Below are positions 1 to 4,736 of a stretch of DNA of 7,486 nt, in pieces. The notes under the pieces were generated by a model. That model was not told where the DNA came from and did no database searches. It saw only the letters and a list, made by a program, of their open reading frames with translations. Every line of letters starts with the position of its first letter. Position 1 is the first letter of the stretch. Both the position numbers and the translations under genes were made by a program. This DNA comes from Actinomycetota bacterium (GTDB lineage Bacteria > Actinomycetota > Acidimicrobiia > Acidimicrobiales > AC-14), in assembly GCA_020200615.1 (NCBI GenBank), contig JAIVIH010000342.1, positions 1 to 7,486 of the forward strand. The letters are read 5' to 3'.

Positions 1-51
1 TGATTCGGGGTCGACGATTTCGGGCAGCTCGGGAGCGGAGGCGTCGGTCAT
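1..51 (-). CDS. Start of an unidentified protein gene, cut by the left window edge
   Basis: Only the first 17 codons are visible, reading MTDASAPELPEIVDPES before the edge. The ATG at 51 has a good Shine-Dalgarno sequence (AAGGA) 7 nt upstream. It lies 19 bp after the stop codon of the phosphodiesterase-superfamily gene on the same strand, so the two are probably co-transcribed. The visible residues are acidic and proline-rich, look disordered, and match no family I can name. No function can be assigned. The call that a gene starts here rests on the ribosome binding site, the spacing and an open frame, so it is moderately secure. Confidence 0.6.
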   Translation of the reverse strand, partial: MTDASAPELPEIVDPES

Positions 52-58
52 GTCCCGA

Positions 59-63
59 TCCTT
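59..63 (-). promoter_or_regulatory. Ribosome binding site for the left-edge gene
   Basis: The minus strand reads AAGGA within a longer GGGGAAGGA stretch, 7 nt before the ATG at 51. It is one of the few clear Shine-Dalgarno sequences in the window and is the main support for a gene start there. Confidence 0.55.
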
Positions 64-70
64 CCCCAAC

Positions 71-1204
71 TCACGCCCGGGCAGCCACCAGGGGCACCAA
101 CATCTCCGCCGGGGTGAGCGACCCGTGGCGGCACCGCAGGCGTAGGGGGCCGGTGTCGGCCGGATCGGAGAAGGCCACCGGGGCGCGGGCCACGATGGCG
201 ACGTCTCCCAACCGGGAAGCGACCTCAGGGCTGGGTCGACCGCCCAGCCAGCCCTCGGCCACGACCTGCTCCCGTGTCCGGACCCAGGCCTGGTGCCCGT
301 AGCGCCGCTCGGCCACGTCCGCCAGCCGGTCGACCATCCCCGGCCGAGCGTGCAGCCACCGGAAGCGGGCCTCGCCCGAGAGCAGGGTCGTGAGGCCGGT
401 GATCTCGGGGTCGAGGTACACCACCCTCTCCCCCACCTCGACCTGGCCGTGGTCGGCCACCACCACCAGGGCCGTGCCCGGTGGCAGGGCGCCCAGGACG
501 TCGGCCACGAGGCGGTCGGCGGCCGCCACCTCGGCGTCGTAGGCCCGCCCGAAACCCAGCTCGTGGGCGACGGTGTCGACCCCCGGGTAGTAGGCGTACA
601 CGAAGGGGTGCCCCTCGGCCACCAGGTCGGCCACCCGTACGACCAGGGTCGACGGGTAGCGCCAGCCCACGTGCTGCACGCCGGCCAGGTGGGCCCGGCT
701 GAAGCCGGAGTCGGCGAACTCGGCCTTGGTGACGGCCGGCGGCTTGGTGCCGCCGAAGGCCTCCAGGCCCTGAACCGACTCGGGAGGGATGTCCACCCTG
801 GCGTCTCCCGTCGGCGTCGTCCAGCGCAAGGCGTTGAGGACCTCGCCCGCCGCCGTCCGCATCCGGTAGCCGACCACGCCGTGGACGGCGGGCGGCGCAC
901 CGGTGGTCAGCGACGTCAGGGCGGTGGCCGTGGTCGAGGGGGCGACGGTGGTGATGGGGCCGCCGGTCATGGCCGCCAGGGTGGGGGCCAGGTGGGTGCG
1001 CTCCTGGAGCTGCTCCCAGCCCATCCCGTCCAGCACGAGGAGGACGACTTGCTCGGCCTCCACCACCGGCTCCGGCAGCCACGGGGGAACCGGCCCCCGG
1101 TGGCGGCCGAGGATGGCGGGCACCACCCCGTCGAGACAGCCCCCGCCGTAATCCGGGAGCAGAGGCGCCGGGGCCCCAACCCCACCGCCGGCCGTCTCGC
1201 TCAT
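71..1204 (-). CDS. Alkaline phosphatase / nucleotide pyrophosphatase superfamily protein
   Basis: The 377-residue protein has the metal-site pattern of the type I phosphodiesterase / nucleotide pyrophosphatase (PF01663-like) group, which hydrolyses phosphodiester or phosphomonoester bonds with two metal ions. Visible in order: LLVLDGMGW with metal-ligand Asp at about residue 59; APSTTATALTSLTTG with the likely Thr nucleophile at about 91-93, followed by HGVVGY; GVDTVAHELG (Asp210, His214); VVADHG (Asp251, His252); and CRHGSL (His360). I see no signal peptide or membrane segment, so it is probably cytoplasmic. I chose the ATG at 1204. A TTG at 1213 would add three residues but overlaps a TACCGT -10-like element, and there is no Shine-Dalgarno, so the message may be leaderless. 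The gene is divergent from the Rrf2 regulator across 59 bp and probably co-transcribed with the left-edge gene. The superfamily is clear; the substrate is unknown. Confidence 0.88.
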   Translation of the reverse strand: MSETAGGGVGAPAPLLPDYGGGCLDGVVPAILGRHRGPVPPWLPEPVVEAEQVVLLVLDGMGWEQLQERTHLAPTLAAMTGGPITTVAPSTTATALTSLTTGAPPAVHGVVGYRMRTAAGEVLNALRWTTPTGDARVDIPPESVQGLEAFGGTKPPAVTKAEFADSGFSRAHLAGVQHVGWRYPSTLVVRVADLVAEGHPFVYAYYPGVDTVAHELGFGRAYDAEVAAADRLVADVLGALPPGTALVVVADHGQVEVGERVVYLDPEITGLTTLLSGEARFRWLHARPGMVDRLADVAERRYGHQAWVRTREQVVAEGWLGGRPSPEVASRLGDVAIVARAPVAFSDPADTGPLRLRCRHGSLTPAEMLVPLVAARA

Positions 1205-1212
1205 GGGCGGCA

Positions 1213-1218
1213 ACGGTA
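1213..1218 (-). promoter_or_regulatory. Candidate -10 element for the phosphodiesterase gene
   Basis: The minus strand reads TACCGT (TANNNT pattern) 8 nt before the ATG at 1204. In actinobacteria this spacing usually means that transcription starts at or next to the start codon. No good -35 hexamer is visible. The absence of a Shine-Dalgarno sequence fits a leaderless message. Confidence 0.4.
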
Positions 1219-1225
1219 GAGCAGT

Positions 1226-1249
1226 TCCTCCGGTTGGCGGGCCGGAGGA
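1226..1249. promoter_or_regulatory. Inverted repeat in divergent promoter region, candidate operator
   Basis: Two perfect 8-bp arms, TCCTCCGG (1226-1233) and CCGGAGGA (1242-1249), flank an 8-nt spacer. The repeat lies between the two divergent -10-like elements and near the midpoint of the gap between the divergent start codons. Many Rrf2-family regulators bind dyad-symmetric sites and control their own gene, so this is a reasonable operator for the adjacent regulator. GC-rich 8-bp repeats also arise by chance in DNA of this composition, and the right arm contains a GGAGG that could act as a ribosome binding site. Binding is inference. Confidence 0.4.
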
Positions 1250-1251
1250 CC

Positions 1252-1257
1252 TACCAT
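1252..1257 (+). promoter_or_regulatory. Candidate -10 element for the Rrf2 regulator gene
   Basis: TACCAT (TANNNT pattern) lies 6 nt before the GTG at 1264, which would place transcription initiation at the start codon. The competing reading is a leadered mRNA that uses the GGAGG at 1244-1248. That motif is 15 nt from the GTG, which is too far for ideal initiation. Confidence 0.4.
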
Positions 1258-1263
1258 GGAGTT

Positions 1264-1710
1264 GTGAAGGTCTCCACGAGGGGTGACTACGCCAGCCGGG
1301 CTCTGCTCTCCCTGGCCCTGCACCGGGAAGACCCCCGGCCGACCTCGGTGCGAGACATCGCCGAGCGCACCGCCCTCCCTCAGCCCTACCTGGAGCAGAT
1401 CCTCCTCGCCCTCAAGGGGGCGGGCCTGGTCCGGTCCAAGCGGGGTGTGGGCGGCGGGTACGTGCTGGCCGCCGACCCGGCCCAGATCACCCTGGCCCAG
1501 ATCGTCAGCGCCGTCGACGGGCCCATCGTGGCCGGCGACTTCGGCGAGCCCCACCAGAACGGGGCCTGCGACCACGAGGGGCAGTGCGTGCTTCTGGCCG
1601 TGTGGTCCGACGTGGGCGAGCACATGCGCCAGCACCTCGACTCCTACACCCTGGCCGACATGGTTGCCCGGGCCCGGGGCCTTCGCCAGCCCACGCCCAC
1701 CCTTCGCTGA
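1264..1710 (+). CDS. Rrf2-family transcriptional regulator
   Basis: The 148-residue protein has the usual Rrf2 length and opens with the family signature MKVSTRGDYASRALLSLA. A winged helix-turn-helix spans about residues 26-70, with the recognition region SVRDIAERTALPQPYLEQIL and the wing GVGGGYVLA. A dimerisation helix follows near 115-137. Fe-S members (IscR, NsrR) carry three Cys before this helix. Here only Cys102 and Cys108 remain, spaced as the last two, and the first position is Pro. Asp8, which ligates the cluster in Streptomyces NsrR, is present. It may therefore hold an altered cluster, sense redox through the two Cys, or lack a cofactor. I chose GTG 1264 because the family motif begins there; an upstream in-frame TTG at 1234 lies inside the inverted repeat. 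The 3' end converges on the membrane-protein gene with a 12-bp gap and no terminator. Confidence 0.9.
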   Translation: MKVSTRGDYASRALLSLALHREDPRPTSVRDIAERTALPQPYLEQILLALKGAGLVRSKRGVGGGYVLAADPAQITLAQIVSAVDGPIVAGDFGEPHQNGACDHEGQCVLLAVWSDVGEHMRQHLDSYTLADMVARARGLRQPTPTLR

Positions 1711-1722
1711 GGCAGGAGAGGC

Positions 1723-2451
1723 TCACAGGGGACGCAGGCTGGGCTCGTTGGCCGTCTCCGTCTCCTCGGGGCGGATTCCCCGGTACTCGTCCTCGGCCGC
1801 CGCGTCGTCACCCCCGCTCACGTCCACCAGGCGCACGTCCGCGTTGTCGGCCAGGTCCCGCAGGACGGTCGCCGGCGCCCGCACGACCACGGCGAAGATC
1901 AGGTCGCCGTCGACGGAGATGCCGGAGATGACCGCGTTCAGCCTGTCAACCTCCGCCCGGTAGAAGCTCTCGAAAGCGGGGTCGTCGGTGACGGTGGGAA
2001 TCAGCTTCTGGAGCTCGTCCCGCTCGGCGCGGGCTTCGGCCGTGTGGGAGGCGACCCAGTCATCGAGGTCGCCGGTGACCACCGACGGCTGGCCTCCAGG
2101 AGGAGCGGCCAGCAGGGCCAGCACCTCGGCACCGCCGACTGTCGCCCGCGCCCTGTTCTCGGCCATGTAGGCGGTCAACGAGACCACGGCCACGCGGTCG
2201 CCGGTAGCACTGGCCAGGGCCTCCCTTCGGCTCTCGGCGTAGGCGGCCAGATCCGCCCCGGGGAGAGGTCCCAGGCCTCCGAAGACAGGGGAGGACCCCT
2301 CGGCGCCGATGACCGGGCTGGGGGACTCCCTTCCGTCGTTGTCACCTTGGCGGATCGACCTGACGCTGAAGAACACGACCAGCCCGACGATGAGGACGGC
2401 GAAGCTCGCCGCGAGAAGGGTGAGAGTGAGCCGGGCCTGCCGCTCACTCAC
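1723..2451 (-). CDS. Unidentified single-pass membrane protein
   Basis: The 242-residue protein starts MSERQARL and has one hydrophobic segment at about residues 8-30 (TLTLLAASFAVLIVGLVVFF), followed by RSIRQ. A polar, Gly/Pro/Ser-rich linker follows to about residue 65, then a mixed alpha/beta soluble part with a charged helix (TAEARAERDELQKL), and an acidic tail ending in EPSLRPL. The segment looks like an uncleaved anchor with the rest probably outside the cell, but topology is inferred. I recognise no catalytic motif and assign no function. The GTG at 2451 is 25 bp after the rluD stop and has no well-spaced Shine-Dalgarno, so translation probably depends on the rluD message. The frame is also open upstream into broken rluD, so automated calling may extend it to 3315. 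That fusion is spurious. Confidence 0.7.
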   Translation of the reverse strand: MSERQARLTLTLLAASFAVLIVGLVVFFSVRSIRQGDNDGRESPSPVIGAEGSSPVFGGLGPLPGADLAAYAESRREALASATGDRVAVVSLTAYMAENRARATVGGAEVLALLAAPPGGQPSVVTGDLDDWVASHTAEARAERDELQKLIPTVTDDPAFESFYRAEVDRLNAVISGISVDGDLIFAVVVRAPATVLRDLADNADVRLVDVSGGDDAAAEDEYRGIRPEETETANEPSLRPL

Positions 2452-2476
2452 CCTTTGGGGCGGCTCGGGCGGGCTG

Positions 2477-3234
2477 CTACCCGGGCGACCAGGACCCCGG
2501 GTCGGGCTCGGGTCCGGGCGCCCGTACCCCCCCGCTCTCGTCCAGTAGTCCGACACGCACGTCCTCCAAGTCATCCGGCAGAAGGGACTCGTAGCTGCAG
2601 CGCCGGCCGTGCTGTGGATGATCGAAGCCCAGACGGTACGCGTGGAGGAAGGGCCGATGTACAGCCAGCGACGGCCGGCGGCCACGATAGCGGGCGTCCC
2701 CCACCACCGGATGACCGATGGCCGCCAGGTGCACCCGGATCTGGTGGGTGCGCCCGGTTTCGAGGGTGCACTCCACGAGGGTGGCGTGCCCGCGTCGAGG
2801 CGGTGGACCACTCCAGGCCGGCCCGGGTCGCCCACGCCCGCGATCTCCGGATACCGGGCCAGCAGGCCCTGGACCATCGTCCCCGTGGGATGACCGGCAC
2901 CGGGATGGACGACCAGGCCCGGTGGCTTGTCCACCACGATGACGGCGTCGTCGGCCGCCACCACCGGCACGTCCACGTCGGGCTCGGGCTCCAGCACCAC
3001 CCCGACGACCTCAGGAAGGTCGACTTCGAGCCGCTGCCCGGGCTCGACCCGCCGGGAACGGGTCGCCACCACCTTCCCGTCGACGGTCACCCGACCGGCG
3101 GACACGAGTGCGGCCGCCTCCGAGCGGGGCACCTCGCACAGGAGGGCGATGGCCCGGTCCACCCGCTCCCCGTCGAGGGCGGGGGGCACCTCCAGGTCGG
3201 CCCGGCGGCCGGCGGTGGGCGAGGAGGGCGTCAC
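2477..3234 (-). pseudogene. rluD: RluA/RluD-family 23S rRNA pseudouridine synthase, internally deleted and frameshifted
   Basis: RluD-type enzymes convert specific uridines of 23S rRNA to pseudouridine. The first part (3234 to about 2786) encodes an S4-like RNA-binding domain at residues 17-75 (DGERVDRAIALL, AGRVTVDGKVV), then VDKPPGLVVHPGAGH and the catalytic motif GVVHRLDAGT, with Asp147 as nucleophile. The second part (about 2791 to 2477) is in another frame and encodes GHATLVECTLETGRTHQIRV, HPVVGDARYRG and RPFLHAYRLGFDHP, the conserved C-terminal half. The block that normally joins HRLDxxT(S/T)GL to LETGRTHQIR, very roughly 60-78 codons, is absent. The junction is near 2786-2793, where GGGCAC could belong to either side. 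The GTG start overlaps the lspA stop by 4 nt (GTGA) and has GGAGG 8 nt upstream. As sequenced it cannot make an active enzyme. Family certain; the exact RluD assignment is probable. Confidence 0.85.
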
Positions 3235-3695
3235 TCCTGCGACCTCCAGCCGGCCACGAGGAGGACGGCGCAGCCGCAGGTGATGGCCGCGTCGGCCACG
3301 TTGAACACGGGCCACACCTTCAGGTCGACGAAGTCCACCACGGCCCCGCGGAGCAGGCCGGGATCCCGGAACACCCGGTCGGCCAGGTTGCCCAGGGCGC
3401 CGCCCAGCACCAAGCCCACGGCCACCGACAGGACCGGCCGCCGGGCCGTCGCTCCGCTGGCCGCCAGGTAGATGACAAGGCCGAGGGCGGCCAGGGCCAG
3501 AAAGGGGATGAACGCTCCTCCGAGCCCGAAGGCGCCCGCCGTGTTCCGGATGAGGTTGAGCTGCACCGAGCCGATGAGGTCGATGGGCCCGTCCTCGAGG
3601 GCGGCGAGGGCCCAGGCCTTGGTGAGCTGGTCGAGGATCAGGACACCGGCGGCGACGGCGAGCAGGAGCCCGGTCCCCCGCCGGACGGTGGTCAG
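3231..3695 (-). CDS. lspA: Lipoprotein signal peptidase (signal peptidase II)
   Basis: LspA is an integral membrane aspartyl protease that removes the signal peptide from diacylglyceryl prolipoproteins. From the start used here it has 154 residues, a usual length. Visible: first membrane helix with LDQLTKAW (about 21-28), LNLIRNTAGAFGL (47-59), a second helix near 62-79, GGALGNLADRVF with catalytic Asp106, DFVDL, and FNVADAAI with catalytic Asp135 in the last helix. The start is uncertain. CTG 3695 has GGGGAAG 8 nt upstream and sits just before the first helix. The only upstream ATG/GTG/TTG start in frame is GTG 3809, giving 192 residues, but it overlaps the zinc-finger gene by 92 bp and lacks a ribosome binding site. 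Some actinobacterial LspA proteins do have N-terminal extensions. It is followed by rluD with a 4-nt overlap. Function is secure. Confidence 0.9.
   Translation of the reverse strand: MTTVRRGTGLLLAVAAGVLILDQLTKAWALAALEDGPIDLIGSVQLNLIRNTAGAFGLGGAFIPFLALAALGLVIYLAASGATARRPVLSVAVGLVLGGALGNLADRVFRDPGLLRGAVVDFVDLKVWPVFNVADAAITCGCAVLLVAGWRSQE
3243..3247 (-). promoter_or_regulatory. Ribosome binding site that fixes the rluD start
   Basis: The minus strand reads GGAGG 8 nt before the GTG at 3234. With the 4-nt stop/start overlap with lspA, it supports GTG 3234 over the start 27 codons further upstream at 3315, which would lie deep inside lspA and encode an Arg-rich stretch without S4 similarity. Confidence 0.6.
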
Positions 3696-3717
3696 CGCCT
3701 CGGCTTCCCCGTCGCGC

Positions 3718-4230
3718 TCAGCGACGCGACAGCCCTCCGCTCTTGCAGGCCACGCACAGCGACGCGTAGGGAAGGGCCTTGAGCCGGGCTCTCTTGATGG
3801 GCTCGCCACACTGCTCGCACAGGCCGTAGGTGCCCCCGTCGACCTTGGCCAGGGCCCGGTCGATCTCGTCGACCGCGGCCCGGGCCTGGGCGCTCAGGGC
3901 CAGGTCGCGCTCCCTCTCGACGTTCAGGGTGCCGCCCTCGCCCGACTCCTCGTCGAACTGGATGTCGCCCGGCTCCATCTCGGCCGCGAGCTGGTCGGCG
4001 TCGGCCTTCAGGGACTCGGCCTGGTCGACGTAGGTCTCGCGCTCGGCGAGCAGAAGGGCACGCTGTTCCTGTAGGAACTTGTCGACCACGGGAACCTCGG
4101 GCTCAGCCGGCTTGGCAGGGGCGGACTTGGAGCGCTTGGTCGCGGGCTCGGCCTTCTTGGCGCTCGTGGCGCGGGACGGCCTGGCCGCCTGCTTCGCGGG
4201 TGGAGCGACGGATTTTGCGGCTTTGGGCAT
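3718..4230 (-). CDS. DksA/TraR-family C4 zinc-finger protein with Lys/Ala/Pro-rich N-terminal tail
   Basis: The 170-residue protein ends in a canonical DksA/TraR zinc finger: CEQC, 17 residues, then CVAC (Cys138, 141, 159, 162), preceded by DGGTYGLCEQCG, typical of the family. Two predicted coiled-coil helices (about 50-85 and 105-130) are joined by an acidic loop, QFDEESGEGG. DksA uses such a hairpin to reach into the RNA polymerase secondary channel. I do not see the E. coli DxxDxA tip, so the same mode of ppGpp-linked control cannot be assumed. Residues 1-45 form a basic, low-complexity Ala/Lys/Pro tail that may bind nucleic acid (inference). A TACAAT -10 at 4256-4261 gives it its own promoter. 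There is no Shine-Dalgarno before ATG 4230. lspA follows directly; an ileS-dksA-lspA-rluD neighbourhood is known in actinobacteria such as Streptomyces. Confidence 0.9.
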   Translation of the reverse strand: MPKAAKSVAPPAKQAARPSRATSAKKAEPATKRSKSAPAKPAEPEVPVVDKFLQEQRALLLAERETYVDQAESLKADADQLAAEMEPGDIQFDEESGEGGTLNVERERDLALSAQARAAVDEIDRALAKVDGGTYGLCEQCGEPIKRARLKALPYASLCVACKSGGLSRR

Positions 4231-4255
4231 GGTGTCTGGGTTTGGAAAGCGGCGG

Positions 4256-4261
4256 ATTGTA
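4256..4261 (-). promoter_or_regulatory. Candidate -10 element for the zinc-finger/lspA/rluD genes
   Basis: The minus strand reads TACAAT, one base from the TATAAT consensus, in the 69-bp gap between the DUF167 gene and the zinc-finger gene. It lies 25 nt before the ATG at 4230, predicting a short leader of about 18 nt. No convincing -35 is present at 16-18 bp. It stands out because the surroundings are so GC-rich. Confidence 0.5.
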
Positions 4262-4299
4262 GCAGCCAGCGACGGGTCCAGCCTGCGCGATCTGCCCCA

Positions 4300-4683
4300 T
4301 CACCGGCGGCCGCTGCTCCCCGCGGCCGAACCCGAGCCCGGGCCTGCGCCGCCGCCGCCACCGGCGCCGCCGGAGCCGGCGACCGCCCGCTCCAGCTGAC
4401 GGCGGAACTCGTCGAGGTCGAGCCCGCTGATGCGGAACCGCTTCGACCGGCTGGTGCCCCCTCCGGTGAGCTCCACCCCACTCGTCTTGACACCGAATGT
4501 CTCCGCCAGCAGGGCGGCGCAGGCCTCGTTGGCCCGGCCCTGCTCGGGGGCGGCGGCGACCTTCACCTTCAGGGCCGTCCCGTGCCGTCCCACCACCGCC
4601 GAGCGCCCGGCCCCCGGCTGCACGTGCACGGACAGCACCACGGCGTCGTCGCCCTGGGCCTGGTAGAGATCGCTGACGTCCAC
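4300..4683 (-). CDS. DUF167/YggU-family protein
   Basis: Residues from about 15 to 105 match the small DUF167 (YggU, UPF0235) fold: VVLSVHVQPGAGRSAVVG, LKVKVAAAPEQGRANEAC and SRSKRFRISGLD correspond to the conserved VxPxAxxxxV, VxAPPxxGxAN and K-x-(I/V) segments of E. coli YggU. The molecular function of the family is not established. The protein has 127 residues from GTG 4683, or 130 from TTG 4692. I prefer GTG because a TACCCT -10 element occupies 4692-4697 and would put the transcript start close to the GTG. The last 20 or so residues are a Gly/Ser/Ala-rich tail, not part of the domain and probably disordered. The gene is divergent from ileS and leads the minus-strand cluster, with a further promoter before the next gene. 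Confidence 0.82.
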   Translation of the reverse strand: MDVSDLYQAQGDDAVVLSVHVQPGAGRSAVVGRHGTALKVKVAAAPEQGRANEACAALLAETFGVKTSGVELTGGGTSRSKRFRISGLDLDEFRRQLERAVAGSGGAGGGGGAGPGSGSAAGSSGRR

Positions 4684-4691
4684 GGCGGGCA

Positions 4692-4697
4692 AGGGTA
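4692..4697 (-). promoter_or_regulatory. Candidate -10 element for the DUF167 gene
   Basis: The minus strand reads TACCCT, 8 nt before GTG 4683. It is the mirror image of the TACCCT before ileS; the matching arms CAAGGGTA (4690-4697) and TACCCTTG (4725-4732) are perfect over 8 bp. No Shine-Dalgarno is present, so a leaderless message is likely. Confidence 0.42.
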
Positions 4698-4724
4698 GAC
4701 GGGCGCACAGCCTCGGGCGGGCTT

Positions 4725-4730
4725 TACCCT
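4725..4730 (+). promoter_or_regulatory. Candidate -10 element for ileS
   Basis: TACCCT lies 6 nt before the ileS ATG at 4737, leaving no room for a 5' leader or a ribosome binding site. This is the classic actinobacterial leaderless arrangement. It also argues against a T-box or other leader control of ileS here, since no transcribed leader would exist. No clear -35 was found. Confidence 0.45.
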
Positions 4731-4736
4731 TGGCCC

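Noticed and set aside
293..1219. Long plus-strand ORF antisense to the phosphodiesterase gene
   Set aside because: Its translation is His/Gly/Arg-rich with no family motifs. It is a GC-rich shadow of the well-supported minus-strand gene.
1711..1722. Bidirectional terminator between the converging Rrf2 regulator and membrane-protein genes
   Set aside because: The 12-bp gap holds no inverted repeat or T tract; nothing supports a terminator.
2044..3471. 475-codon plus-strand ORF across the membrane-protein, rluD and lspA genes
   Set aside because: It is antisense to three recognisable genes and encodes low-complexity Arg/Pro/Gly sequence. Long open antisense frames are expected at this base composition.
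4307..4328. 7-bp inverted repeat (CGGCCGC / GCGGCCG) at the 3' end of the DUF167 gene as a terminator
   Set aside because: It lies inside the coding tail, has no T-rich run after it on the minus strand, and repeats of this kind are common by chance in such GC-rich DNA.
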